Under the pieces are notes generated by a model. The model did no database searches and was not told where the DNA came from. It saw only the letters and a program-made list of their open reading frames with translations. A program made the translations under genes and the position numbers. A DNA stretch of 45,982 bases from the IMG/VR virus record IMGVR_UViG_3300021964_009275, positions 1 to 45,982 of that record, one strand, 5' to 3'. Positions 1 to 9,711 of this stretch are shown here, piece by piece (the first letter of the stretch is position 1; every line of letters begins with the position of its first letter). The DNA is from a virus.

Positions 1-476
1 TAAAAGATACAAAAAATGGAAGTGAATCAAGTCCTCATTTTCAAATTAAAGGTAATGGATATGATGCATATCATTTTCTAAATACTACTGCTTATTATAT
101 AGTACAAAACTCAACAGGTCGTAGCATAAGAATAGTATCAAATTCAAATGGAGTTAAATTAGACCCAACAGCAACTGCTTGGACTTCAAATTCAGATATT
201 GCTTTAAAAGAAAACATTAAACCTTTAGAAAATGTTTTAGATAAAATTAAAGATTATAGATGTGTAGAATATAATTTAAAAACTGATGATGATAAAAAAA
301 TAGGTTTTATTGCTCAAGACTGGGAAAATGATTTTGCTCCAATAGTTAATAAAGATGAAAATGAAATGTTAGGAATGAAATATACAGAAACAATTCCTGT
401 TTTATTAAAAGCAATACAAGAACTAAAAGCAGATAACGATAGCTTGAGAACAAGAATAGAAAATTTAGAAAATTAA
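1..476 (+). CDS. Tail fibre protein, C-terminal part with S74 chaperone domain (5' end outside window)
   Basis: The frame is open from the left edge (codons in phase with position 3) and ends at TAA 474-476, so this is the 3' end of a gene that starts outside the window. The visible part carries the intramolecular chaperone (endosialidase-type, peptidase S74) signature: SDIALKENIKPLENVLDKI starting near base 192, then KKIGFIAQDW, and a C-terminal heptad-like helix. In this family the domain trimerises the fibre and then cuts itself off before the Ser, using a Ser/Lys pair; both residues are present here. The C-terminus and the bases after it are nearly identical to the end of the next fibre gene (see the repeat at 400-515). 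Host recognition is the likely job of the full protein; only the chaperone part can be seen. Confidence 0.88.
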   Translation, partial: KDTKNGSESSPHFQIKGNGYDAYHFLNTTAYYIVQNSTGRSIRIVSNSNGVKLDPTATAWTSNSDIALKENIKPLENVLDKIKDYRCVEYNLKTDDDKKIGFIAQDWENDFAPIVNKDENEMLGMKYTETIPVLLKAIQELKADNDSLRTRIENLEN

Positions 477-515
477 TAAAGTAACAGCAACAACTATAGA
501 ATATTTATAATAAAG
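400..515 (+). repeat. 116-bp direct repeat, copy 1 (fibre 3' end plus intergenic leader)
   Basis: Bases 400-515 match bases 4595-4710 with only two mismatches (in the segment 491-500). The repeat covers the last ~25 codons of an S74 fibre gene, its stop codon, the intergenic spacer and the promoter-like ATATTTATAATAAAG. It looks like a duplicated or recombination-homogenised junction between tandem fibre genes. Confidence 0.93.
501..515 (+). promoter_or_regulatory. Candidate late promoter motif ATATTTATAATAAAG
   Basis: An identical 15-mer lies upstream of 4716 and 18435, and one-base variants lie upstream of 16649 and 22385. These are all structural genes. There is no TTG box about 20 bases upstream, which sets it apart from the host-like promoters in this window. 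Its role as a late promoter is inferred from recurrence and position; AT-rich DNA raises the chance background. Confidence 0.5.
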
Positions 516-522
516 TATTAAG

Positions 523-3500
523 ATGATAATAGATAATCCTAAAATATCCGGCTCGTTAGAAGTACAGAATCATATTTCTGCTTCAGACGGTACAATAACC
601 GGGGATCTTACAGTACAAGGTAATGTAGTTGGAACTGCATCAACTGCTTCTTATGTAGAATCAGCAAATGTAGATGGATTAACTAATTTATCTTCTTCTA
701 TTGCATCTGGATTACTAAAGAATACAACAGATACTCTAACCGGCGATTTAACAGTAACAGGTAATATTACTGCACAAGAATTCCATACAGAATATGTCTC
801 CGCATCAGTAATATATGAATCAGGTTCAACTCAATTTGGAGATACCTTAGATGATACTCATAATTTTACTGGATCAATTAATCTTACTGGCTCCCTAAAT
901 GTAAACGGTGCTGAGGTAGGTACAGGTAAATTAGATGAAACTGTATTCAATTCATATACATCGTCGACAGACACGTCAATTCAAAACTTAACTGATGAAA
1001 CTTCATCATATGCTTTAAAAGCAGAGATATCAGGTTCAAATACTACCCTTAGCTCATCTGTAGCTAGTGATATTGAAGATATCTTAGACGGTACAGACAC
1101 AGTCACTTCAGCTTCCTATGCTTTAACAGCATCTTATGCAGCCAATGTACCAGAAACAGCATCTTATGCTTTATCAGCTCTTTCATCATCTTATGCTTTA
1201 ACTGCATCTTATGCTGATTCAGGAGCTGGATTTCCTTTCGATGGAGCTGCAATAATTACCGGGTCACTTTATGTATCTGGAAGCACAATTTCAGGATCTT
1301 TCGTAGGAGATGGAAGCCAACTTACAGATATAGATGTTTCTCAAGTGAGCACTGTAACTTCTTCTTTTAGTGCAGTTAATACATTAACTATTAATCATAA
1401 CTTCAACAGTAAGAACGTCTCTGTAGCAGTTTATAATTCTTCTGATGTACAAATACTACCTGCAGCTGTTACTTTAACAGATAATGATAATGTAAAAATT
1501 GATTTTGCAGGAAATACAGCTGGTTATGCAGTTGTTTCAAAAGGAGGACATATAGTATCAGGTTCACTTTCTATATCGGAAACTGGTCACATTTCAGATT
1601 CATTTACTTCTCAGACTTCTCATACAGTATTCCATGGCTTTAATACTAAAGAGGTTATTGTTTCAGTTTATGAAAATGATAGCCTTATAATACCCGATAC
1701 TATTACTACACCTAATTTAAGTAGCGTAACAGTTACTTTCCCCGAAGCCATTTCTGGTAGAGTAGTAGTTGTCAAAGGTGGACATCTAATATCAGGTTCA
1801 ATTCCTTTTGCAAATATAACTAATAAACCGACATTATTAAGCGGTTCAGCTCAAATAGCAAGCGATATATCTGGTTCATTTACTTCTTTAAGTTCTTCTT
1901 TAGAGAGTAGAGTAAGTGACCAAGAAAATTTTAGTTCATCTTTAGATGCAACATTTGCTACCGATGCAGATCTTAATTTAGTTAGTTCTTCTGTAGATTC
2001 CTTAAATGCGGCTACTTCTTCGTATGCTTTAGCAAATCAAATAAGTGGTTCATTTACTTCTTTAAGTTCTTCAATAGCATCTGAACTGTTAAAAAACACT
2101 ACAGATACATTAACTGGAGATTTAACAGTAACAGGTACGCTTACAGCACAGGATTTACATGTACAAGAAGTAACTTCAAGTATCGTATATTCAAGTGGTT
2201 CTAACGTATTTGGAGAAAATGTAAGCGATACTCAAACATTTACCGGGTCCCTTCAGGTAAGTGGTTCAACAAATTATTTGTTAGGAAACGTAGGAATTGG
2301 GCAAACAAATCCTCAATTTGGATTAAGTATGGCTCAAGGAACTGGCGATGGGAATAGAATTGGATGGAATGATGGAGCTGGAGATAAAAGAGCATCAATT
2401 ATTTGTTCAAGTTCAACAGATGCTTTACAATTTCATACTGGAACTTCTGATACAGAAAGAATGCGTATAAACAGTTCGGGAAATTTATTATTAAAAGGAA
2501 CTGGAGTAACGTCTTTATTAAAATTTGATTCAAGTGCTTATGGGCAAATATTATCTACAAGCAATATTCTATATTATGATATAGATACACAAGTGTTTAG
2601 AAATTCAGCAGGAACATCTGAACATATGCGTATAAACAGTTCAGGAAACACAACTTTTGCAGGAGATATCACTTTATCAGCAGCAGGAAGTACTGGACAA
2701 GTCATTAGAACAACTGATAATACAGAACCATATTTTGCATTACAAAGAAACAGTGGTTCAAATGGTATTGCTGTTTTAAGAGGTATTGATGGTGGCCATT
2801 TATATATAGACACCGGTGCTACAGGTGCAGGACAATCTACAAAAATGGTTGTACAAGCAGGAGGAAACGTAGGAATTGGGGAAACTAGCCCTGCTACTAA
2901 GCTGGATGTTAAAGAAACAAACAATGGTGATACTGTACGTATTTCTAATACAGGAACTTATGGAGGTACAATTGCATTTACACAAGGTTCTGGTGACACT
3001 AACATAGGCTACGTTGGTTCACTTAGGGCGTTAGAAGGGGATGCTAGTGGTGATAATGGTATTGGGCTTTATTCAAGAGATAGAATATCTTTTTATACTA
3101 ATTCCCCAACACCAGATGTAACAATAGGTGATAATGGAAACGTCGGAATTGGTGGATTGCCTAGTGTAAATTTTGAAATAGCAAAAGCTGGTGCTAGAAT
3201 GAAAATGATTGATGGAACAAATCAATTAAATATGGGACTTTGGGATGGAGCTAATTATAGATTTGAGGGTGATGCCAATAGACCTATGTTTTTTACATCT
3301 TACCAAGGTAATATAAACTTTGGTATTAGTGGCGGTACAACTATGACCGTAAAAAGTGGAGGCGTCGGGATCGGAACGACTTCGCCTAATTATTTATTGG
3401 ATTTATCTAAAACTGCTGTTGCCGTAGACACTTATTCAGGTATAAATTTACAAGCAAGTAATTATGGATATACAATAGAAGGAGGGCTTACTCAAAATAT

Positions 3501-4671
3501 TGGAGGAGAATTAATATTTAGTTCAAATAGCGTAGGTACAAAAACCCCAAGAGTTAAATTCGCGGCTAACGGAAACGTCGGGATCGGGACGACTTCGCCT
3601 ACAAATGGTAAGTTTGTGATAAACCAAAACTCATCAGCAGCTAGTTTTGGCGGTAACGTATGTCAACTTTTTGAAAACTTTAATACAACCGATGGTCAAA
3701 TGATGTCGATTGGTTTTAGAAACAATAATAGCGTTGGTACTACAGCTTATATTGATGCCGTAGCTTACGATCAAAGTATTGGAGCAACAGACATAAGATT
3801 TAGTACTTATAGTGGATCTGCTTGGAATAGTAACATGGTTACTTTTCAACATACCGGTCGAGTAGGAATCGGAACAACTTCGCCTTCGGAAATATTGCAT
3901 GTTAATAAAAACGCTACAAGTAGAATTGTAGGCGCTTATTTTACAAACTCACAAGCAAACACTGGTGCTGAGGCAGTAAGTATAGCTTTTGGATTAAACA
4001 GAAGTGGTGGTGATTTTGTAAGAAAACTTGAAGCAATAGAGTATGGTGCTGAAAATCAATGGACAGGAACACCAAGCACGGTAAATTCATATTTAGCATT
4101 TAATGTACTTAAAGGAGAAACCGCTTATGAAAGATTGCGTGTAAATTCTGTAGGTGTTAATGTTACGTCTCAAGGGGCACATGGGGTACATTTAAAACCA
4201 GACTCAGCTGACACTAATAATTCAGGTAGGCTACTTCTTACAAGAATTGGAGGATCTGGCTGGGCCGTTATGAATAATTCTACAAACTTTAGTATTAGGT
4301 CTGGTGCAATTCCAGCTAGCACAAGTGGTACTGAAAAAATAAGATTATCGGGTTATAGTGCGACATCATGGACTGCAGGTTCAGATGAAACGATAAAAGA
4401 AAATATAAAACCTATAGGTAATGTTTTAAACAAAATAAATGATTATAGGTGTGTAGAATATAATTTAATAGACGACGAAACTAAAGATAAAAAAATAGGT
4501 TTTATTGCACAGGATTGGCAAGAGGATTTTCCGCAGATTATAGAGCAAATGGAAAATGAAAAAATAGGTATGAAATACACTGAAACAATACCAATTTTAT
4601 TAAAAGCAATACAAGAACTAAAAGCAGATAACGATAGCTTGAGAACAAGAATAGAAAATTTAGAAAATTAA
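523..4671 (+). CDS. Long tail fibre protein with GNVGIG repeats and S74 autoproteolytic chaperone domain
   Basis: A 1382-residue fibre, probably the receptor-binding tail fibre of the virion. Low-complexity Ser/Thr/Ala-rich segments (ISGSFTSLSSS, TASYAL) fill residues ~1-600. Six GxVGIG-type turns follow (GNVGIGQTNP, GNVGIGETSP, GGVGIGTTSP and relatives) between ~590 and ~1125, typical of beta-helical fibre shafts. The C-terminal S74 domain starts near S1287 (SDETIKENIKP) with K1292 as the probable partner of the cleavage Ser; GFIAQDW and a terminal coiled coil follow. Self-cleavage would release about 96 residues. A ~75-residue module (LLKNTTDTLTGDLTVTG) occurs twice here and once in the next gene, indicating internal duplication. 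ATG 523 lies just after a candidate late promoter. The exact position in the virion cannot be told from sequence alone. Confidence 0.88.
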   Translation: MIIDNPKISGSLEVQNHISASDGTITGDLTVQGNVVGTASTASYVESANVDGLTNLSSSIASGLLKNTTDTLTGDLTVTGNITAQEFHTEYVSASVIYESGSTQFGDTLDDTHNFTGSINLTGSLNVNGAEVGTGKLDETVFNSYTSSTDTSIQNLTDETSSYALKAEISGSNTTLSSSVASDIEDILDGTDTVTSASYALTASYAANVPETASYALSALSSSYALTASYADSGAGFPFDGAAIITGSLYVSGSTISGSFVGDGSQLTDIDVSQVSTVTSSFSAVNTLTINHNFNSKNVSVAVYNSSDVQILPAAVTLTDNDNVKIDFAGNTAGYAVVSKGGHIVSGSLSISETGHISDSFTSQTSHTVFHGFNTKEVIVSVYENDSLIIPDTITTPNLSSVTVTFPEAISGRVVVVKGGHLISGSIPFANITNKPTLLSGSAQIASDISGSFTSLSSSLESRVSDQENFSSSLDATFATDADLNLVSSSVDSLNAATSSYALANQISGSFTSLSSSIASELLKNTTDTLTGDLTVTGTLTAQDLHVQEVTSSIVYSSGSNVFGENVSDTQTFTGSLQVSGSTNYLLGNVGIGQTNPQFGLSMAQGTGDGNRIGWNDGAGDKRASIICSSSTDALQFHTGTSDTERMRINSSGNLLLKGTGVTSLLKFDSSAYGQILSTSNILYYDIDTQVFRNSAGTSEHMRINSSGNTTFAGDITLSAAGSTGQVIRTTDNTEPYFALQRNSGSNGIAVLRGIDGGHLYIDTGATGAGQSTKMVVQAGGNVGIGETSPATKLDVKETNNGDTVRISNTGTYGGTIAFTQGSGDTNIGYVGSLRALEGDASGDNGIGLYSRDRISFYTNSPTPDVTIGDNGNVGIGGLPSVNFEIAKAGARMKMIDGTNQLNMGLWDGANYRFEGDANRPMFFTSYQGNINFGISGGTTMTVKSGGVGIGTTSPNYLLDLSKTAVAVDTYSGINLQASNYGYTIEGGLTQNIGGELIFSSNSVGTKTPRVKFAANGNVGIGTTSPTNGKFVINQNSSAASFGGNVCQLFENFNTTDGQMMSIGFRNNNSVGTTAYIDAVAYDQSIGATDIRFSTYSGSAWNSNMVTFQHTGRVGIGTTSPSEILHVNKNATSRIVGAYFTNSQANTGAEAVSIAFGLNRSGGDFVRKLEAIEYGAENQWTGTPSTVNSYLAFNVLKGETAYERLRVNSVGVNVTSQGAHGVHLKPDSADTNNSGRLLLTRIGGSGWAVMNNSTNFSIRSGAIPASTSGTEKIRLSGYSATSWTAGSDETIKENIKPIGNVLNKINDYRCVEYNLIDDETKDKKIGFIAQDWQEDFPQIIEQMENEKIGMKYTETIPILLKAIQELKADNDSLRTRIENLEN

Positions 4672-4710
4672 TAAAGTAACAGCAACAACCGTAGAATATT
4701 TATAATAAAG
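4595..4710 (+). repeat. 116-bp direct repeat, copy 2
   Basis: Second copy of the repeat at 400-515, offset by 4195 bases. It spans the last codons of the 523-4671 fibre gene, its stop and the spacer up to six bases before the ATG at 4716. The ungapped match crosses both coding and non-coding bases, so protein-level selection alone does not explain it. Confidence 0.93.
4696..4710 (+). promoter_or_regulatory. Candidate late promoter motif ATATTTATAATAAAG
   Basis: Exact copy of the 15-mer at 501-515, ending six bases before the ATG at 4716. It is part of the 116-bp repeat, so this copy is not independent of the one at 501. Confidence 0.5.
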
Positions 4711-4715
4711 AATAA

Positions 4716-7700
4716 ATGAAAATATATAACCCTACAGGATTTAGTTCAAACTTAACCGGATCGTTTTCCGGTTCAGTCAAAGGTGTGTTTGACGGTAGTT
4801 TTACATCAACAGCAACCACAGAAATTTCTGGTGCTTTTGATTCTGTTTCAAGTTCATTATCTTCTAGGGTAACTTCTCAAGAAAGTTTTTCATCTTCTTT
4901 AGATAATACTTTTGCTACAGATGCAGATCTTAATATTGTTTCTGCCTCAGTAGACGCATTGAACGCTGCTACAAGCTCTTATGCTTTAGAGAATAGCATA
5001 TCAGGTTCTTTTACTTCTACTTCACAGTCGTTAGCATCTGAATTATTAAAAAATACTACAGATACATTAACAGGTGACTTAACGGTAACTGGAACTATTA
5101 CTGCACAAGAATTTCATACGGAATTTGTAAGTGCTTCTATATTATTTGATAGCGGTTCAACAAAATTTGGAGATACTTCTGACGATAATCATGATTTTAC
5201 AGGAAGTTTAAAAGTTAGTAGTTCTATATATACTACATCACAGACTTTTACTCCACAAGATACTACTATTAATTCTACAAATACCTCTATTAATTCTACT
5301 AATATTACTGTTGGGAATAACACCAGTGATAATGTATACGTAGGAGATAGCACATTAAATGTTTTAGGAGGAAAAGTCGGAATTGGAACAACTACATTAA
5401 ATGCACTCCTTACAATTTCTGGTTCAACAAATCAGAATAGTACTAATCCCGGCATCAGTTTAACAAACAGTGACAATAGTCAAACAGTATTATTTTTAGA
5501 GAATACTACTACCAGAGGGTATGAATTAGCTGTCGGAGGCTCAAGCAATAGTGTAGATCCAGGAAGTTTTTATGTATACGATGCCACTGCTACTCTTGCA
5601 AGATTTATTATAAACTCCTCAGGAAACGTTGGTATCGGTCAAGCACCTTCATCTTTTGCAAATTGGAGAATTTTTGAAATAAAAGGTTTATCTAATGGTT
5701 CGTTATTAAACTTTGAAGATAGTGGTAGTACAAGAACAGGTGCTATTGCAATGAATGACGCTTCTAGCTTAATGAGGTTCCAAACTTTTACTGATGCTGA
5801 TATAACTTTTGAACCTAATAACTCAGAAGCAATGAGAGTTACAGGCGATGGAAAAGTAGGTATAGGAACAAATAATCCTGATGTAAATAGAAGACTACAT
5901 ATAAAAAATACTGATGATGTAAGAGGAATTTTAATAGAAAATGATTTTTCAGGAAGTTATGCTGAATTGCATCTTTCAGCTAGTAGGGAATATAGAGTAG
6001 GAACAGGAGGTTCTGCTTCAGACTCAGATGCTCAGGATAATTTTTATATATACGACCGAACTGCAGCTCAGCATAGAATAACTTTAAATAGTTCAGGAGA
6101 GGTTGGAATAGGGACTTCTTCACCTGACGGTCAGTTAACAGTAAAAGGTACTACACAAACAGTAACATTAGATTTAAATGCAAATTTAGAAGTTGGTTTA
6201 TCAATTATGGGATTACCATACACTAACCAGGTTGGTATAACTATTGGTAAAGCAAATTCAACTAAAAATAGTGGAGTTTTAAGATATCATCATAATACCG
6301 ATGGTGGTAATGATAATTATGTAGGTATAGGACATTATGCTGCTGATGATATATTAAATATAACATCTGGAGGTAATGTCGGGATCGGGACAACTAGTCC
6401 ATTTTCAACAGCAAAACTTCAAGTTAAAACAGATACAGATAGAAACGTAGCAATACAAACTGGAACTACACATACAACTGGAATAAAAATAAACGCATTT
6501 AATGATGCTGCAAATACAAACATACCTTTAGAATTAAATGGTTCTCTTTTAAGTTTAAAAACAGGTGAAACAGAAAAAATACGCATTTTAGCGAACGGCA
6601 ACGTCGGGATCGGGACGGATTCGCCTTCGCAAGAATTAGATGTAGTAGGTATTATAAAATCTTCAGGTGTTTCAAATAGTTTAATGTTTTCCGACAGAGC
6701 AACTGCCGCTAATACTTGGGAATGGTACTCTAGTGGTAATAATGCGGGATTATACAAAAATCATAATACCGCTGGAACTGTTATGACTATAGACAGTTCT
6801 GGAAACGTAGGAATAGGAACAACAAACCCATCTGGGAAGTTGGATATACAGCAGGATACTACTGGCGACCTACTAACTAGAGTTTGGAACACAAACACCT
6901 CTGGCACAGGAGATTCTATTTTACGGATCGCAAATAGCGGTAATAACGCAAATGGAAATAGAATAGAATTCTCAGATGCAAACTACTATACTGCTACTAT
7001 TTCAGGAGACAGGTCACAAGGTATCATGTTAAGAACATCTGGTACAGGTACTAATCCTAGTACTATACCTGTAAGATTGCAGATAACACCCAGCGGAATA
7101 GTAAATATTAGAGCAGCAGACGATACTCCTAATAGTACACAGTTCGCTTTAGCGATAAAAGGATACGGTAATAGAACCGCTTATTTTGACGGAGATTCAA
7201 TCGCTTCAGTTTGGTGGGGTGTAGCTAATACTCCACATTTTGCTATCGACTCTGTAAATGGAGGAGGAGCAACTTTCTGGACTCATGTTAGTGGGACGTG
7301 GTATGAAAGAATGCGTATTGAAGATCAAGGAGACATAGGAATTGGAACAAATGCCCCATCAGCAAAGCTTGATATAGTAATGCCTAATAGCAATGGTGCA
7401 ACACGACAAGATATCCTTAGATTGTTACAAGATGGTCAAAACACACTTAGTTGTTATATGTATGGAGGTACTACAGATTTAGTACAACTTCATGTTAGTG
7501 GTACAGAACAGAATTTATCCCTTACAACTGGTGGAGTAGCAACAGCAACCACAGCAACCGGTATACACTTAAGAAGCGGCGGTGACGTAGGAATAGGAAT
7601 AGTAAACCCATCAGCAACTCTTCACGTACAAACTAATTCAACCGCTGATTTAAAAGTAATCACTACAGGGGCAGCTGACGCTTCAGTAAAGATCCAAGGA

Positions 7701-8552
7701 TATGATGCAGGAGTACATATTGGAGATGCTACTAATGGATTGAGGTGGGCAGTATGGAACGATGGGCCGAGTACAAGTTCAAGTTTAAAATTTGGTAGTT
7801 ATGCATTAGGAACTTGGTATAGTGATGCTTCTCAGGTTGTAACTATGGAATCTAGCGGTCACGTAGGTATAGGTACAACTAACCCCGCTCCAAAATTACA
7901 TTTAGTATACTCCGGTGGTAGTTACGGTACTGATGCAACTAGTGGATTTATTAATCAAGCTACTACCGGTAGAGCAACGCAAAGAATTAGAAGTATCACA
8001 GACAATCCAGCAGAATTATTTTTTGACATTGATGGTGGTATTAGATGGGATATTTCTGTTAGAGATTCAAGTGGTAATTATAAAATGAACTTCTATCCTC
8101 AAGGAGCCACAGTTGGTTATGCTAATGTTAGCTCCCCCACACTTCAACTTGAACAAGATGGAGATGTATATATGCCTGTAGGTAATGTAGGGATTGGTGT
8201 AACAACTACTTCTTATAAATTAGAAGTAAATGGCAGTTTTGCAGCAACATCTATAACTGAAACTTCAGCATTAAAGTTTAAAGAAAATATTACTCCTCTT
8301 AATTCTCAACTAGAAATAATTAATAAATTAAATCCTGTTAACTTTGATTGGAAAGAAGACGGTAAAAAAGACTTTGGATTTATAGCAGATGAAGTAGAAG
8401 AAATTATACCTGAACTAGTATCTTATAAAGATGATGAAGTACATGGTTTGCATTATTCAAAATTAACTCCTATCTTAGTTAAAGCATTACAAGAGCAACA
8501 AACTCAGATTGAGGAATTAAAACAAGAAATTAAAAAGTTAAAAGAAATATAA
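4716..8552 (+). CDS. Second long tail fibre protein with GNVGIG repeats and S74 chaperone domain
   Basis: A 1278-residue paralogue of the preceding fibre. Residues ~45-165 match the middle of that protein closely (FATDADLNIVSASVDALNAA, then LLKNTTDTLTGDLTVTG). At least eleven GxVGIG/GDIGIG-type motifs follow, giving a long repetitive shaft. The S74 domain begins near S1184 (SALKFKENITPLNSQ) with K1189 in the Lys position; the Asp that usually follows the Ser is Ala here. DFGFIADEVEEIIPELV follows, then a coiled coil rich in Gln/Glu/Lys. The C-terminal domain is clearly different from those of the two upstream fibres, so the chaperone has diverged or been swapped while the N-terminal module is shared. 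ATG 4716 directly follows the repeated leader. Role: tail fibre, likely host adsorption; self-cleavage is inferred from the family. Confidence 0.87.
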   Translation: MKIYNPTGFSSNLTGSFSGSVKGVFDGSFTSTATTEISGAFDSVSSSLSSRVTSQESFSSSLDNTFATDADLNIVSASVDALNAATSSYALENSISGSFTSTSQSLASELLKNTTDTLTGDLTVTGTITAQEFHTEFVSASILFDSGSTKFGDTSDDNHDFTGSLKVSSSIYTTSQTFTPQDTTINSTNTSINSTNITVGNNTSDNVYVGDSTLNVLGGKVGIGTTTLNALLTISGSTNQNSTNPGISLTNSDNSQTVLFLENTTTRGYELAVGGSSNSVDPGSFYVYDATATLARFIINSSGNVGIGQAPSSFANWRIFEIKGLSNGSLLNFEDSGSTRTGAIAMNDASSLMRFQTFTDADITFEPNNSEAMRVTGDGKVGIGTNNPDVNRRLHIKNTDDVRGILIENDFSGSYAELHLSASREYRVGTGGSASDSDAQDNFYIYDRTAAQHRITLNSSGEVGIGTSSPDGQLTVKGTTQTVTLDLNANLEVGLSIMGLPYTNQVGITIGKANSTKNSGVLRYHHNTDGGNDNYVGIGHYAADDILNITSGGNVGIGTTSPFSTAKLQVKTDTDRNVAIQTGTTHTTGIKINAFNDAANTNIPLELNGSLLSLKTGETEKIRILANGNVGIGTDSPSQELDVVGIIKSSGVSNSLMFSDRATAANTWEWYSSGNNAGLYKNHNTAGTVMTIDSSGNVGIGTTNPSGKLDIQQDTTGDLLTRVWNTNTSGTGDSILRIANSGNNANGNRIEFSDANYYTATISGDRSQGIMLRTSGTGTNPSTIPVRLQITPSGIVNIRAADDTPNSTQFALAIKGYGNRTAYFDGDSIASVWWGVANTPHFAIDSVNGGGATFWTHVSGTWYERMRIEDQGDIGIGTNAPSAKLDIVMPNSNGATRQDILRLLQDGQNTLSCYMYGGTTDLVQLHVSGTEQNLSLTTGGVATATTATGIHLRSGGDVGIGIVNPSATLHVQTNSTADLKVITTGAADASVKIQGYDAGVHIGDATNGLRWAVWNDGPSTSSSLKFGSYALGTWYSDASQVVTMESSGHVGIGTTNPAPKLHLVYSGGSYGTDATSGFINQATTGRATQRIRSITDNPAELFFDIDGGIRWDISVRDSSGNYKMNFYPQGATVGYANVSSPTLQLEQDGDVYMPVGNVGIGVTTTSYKLEVNGSFAATSITETSALKFKENITPLNSQLEIINKLNPVNFDWKEDGKKDFGFIADEVEEIIPELVSYKDDEVHGLHYSKLTPILVKALQEQQTQIEELKQEIKKLKEI

Positions 8553-8556
8553 GTTT

Positions 8557-9660
8557 ATGGCAAATTTAAAAGCAACTACTATAACAGGATCTCTAAATAT
8601 TCCTTATGGTTCTCATACTACTAGAGCAGGTCTAACAGGTAATGTAAGTGGATCTATATTTTTAGTTACAGATACAGATACCTCAAAAAGTAAGCTATAT
8701 ATTTATTCCGGTATAGGTGGAGGACAATTTGGCGGTTGGGAAGAACTCAACCCTACTGATACACCAGCATTTTACTATACTAATTTTATAAATTATTCCT
8801 ACCTAGCAGGTGGATATAAAGATAGTTCTCCTTGGAGAGATGTACATAAAACAGTTAATGCTACAGATCAAACCTCTCACTTAGGTCAATTATTAGCAAA
8901 TCCTGCTTCATATACTTCTGGTGCAAGCAGTAAAACTATACTATATGTATGGTCTATTAATACTAACAATATATTTAACGCTGCTACTACTAGTCACGGT
9001 ACTACGACCGGTGCAATAAATATGATAGCAGATGCAGCTTATACTAATCAAACATCTCATAACTTAGTAATAGGTGCAAGAGCTGATTTAGGAACCGTAC
9101 ATAAAGAAACAGAATTTGCATGGATGTTTGGAGGAGGAACAACAGCAGTAGAAAAGTTTAACTTAACTACTGAAACAATGTATCCAAATCAAAATTTAAC
9201 TTCTATAAACGGAGCAACAGGTGCTGCAGGTTTTTCTGATAAAGACTATGGGTACGGTTGGGTTGACAATGCTGGTATGAGATGTCAGTTTGCTACTGAT
9301 ACATTTGCTTCTTCAACTCAATGGGGTGTACATGGACAGCAAAAAGGTATTTCATCTAAGGTAGGTAAGGGGTACGCCGGTAACGAAGGGTCCTATAATG
9401 GAGGGTATAATTTGAGAAGATGGCAAACATCGACAGAAACTAATTTAGGTACTGTATCTAAGCCTCATGGAAATTGCGGTGAAGAGAATTTTTCCCTCGG
9501 CCAGGATTGGCAGTACATGTTAGGTAACTACGACGGTGCACAAAACAATACTAGCTGGAAATTTACTTATGCTACAGATTCCGGTACTACTTCAGTATCT
9601 GGTCTAGCTCCCGGTGTTAACGCTGGTACTTCTTCTGGGCATGTAGGACAAAGAAGTTAA
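8557..9660 (+). CDS. Fibre-region structural protein, possible receptor-binding tip or fibre partner
   Basis: 367 residues, starting four bases after the previous stop. The first ~35 residues (ATTITGSLNIPYGS, NVSGSIFLVTDTDTSKSKLY) resemble the N-terminal attachment segments of the two large fibres. The rest is rich in Gly, Asn, Thr and aromatic residues, with short repeating elements (FGGGTTAVEKFNLTTETMYP) that recall beta-propeller or kelch-like blades. No S74 domain, catalytic motif or signal peptide is visible. Position directly after two fibre genes and the shared N-terminal style support a virion protein attached at the tail, perhaps with a host-binding role. I do not recognise a named family; the propeller reading is an inference. 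Confidence 0.68.
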   Translation: MANLKATTITGSLNIPYGSHTTRAGLTGNVSGSIFLVTDTDTSKSKLYIYSGIGGGQFGGWEELNPTDTPAFYYTNFINYSYLAGGYKDSSPWRDVHKTVNATDQTSHLGQLLANPASYTSGASSKTILYVWSINTNNIFNAATTSHGTTTGAINMIADAAYTNQTSHNLVIGARADLGTVHKETEFAWMFGGGTTAVEKFNLTTETMYPNQNLTSINGATGAAGFSDKDYGYGWVDNAGMRCQFATDTFASSTQWGVHGQQKGISSKVGKGYAGNEGSYNGGYNLRRWQTSTETNLGTVSKPHGNCGEENFSLGQDWQYMLGNYDGAQNNTSWKFTYATDSGTTSVSGLAPGVNAGTSSGHVGQRS

Positions 9661-9664
9661 TAGA

Positions 9665-9695
9665 TTTGTATATTATAAAAATTTTTACTATATTA
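9665..9695 (+). promoter_or_regulatory. Host-like promoter, TTTG-N20-TATATTA
   Basis: TTTG at 9665-9668 and TATATTA at 9689-9695 are 20 bases apart, which fits the known Bacteroidota consensus (TTTG about 19-20 bases before TAnnTTTG). It lies 17 bases before ATG 9712. Confidence 0.55.
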
Positions 9696-9711
9696 ATAAT
9701 AAAATAGTTTT

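Noticed and set aside
2574-3900. Several open frames on the - strand inside the fibre gene
   Set aside because: They are antisense to a long, clearly coding gene with repeats, and their translations are Cys/Ser-rich with no domain.
6419-6757. 112-residue frame on the - strand in the second fibre gene
   Set aside because: Antisense shadow of repetitive fibre sequence, with no motif.
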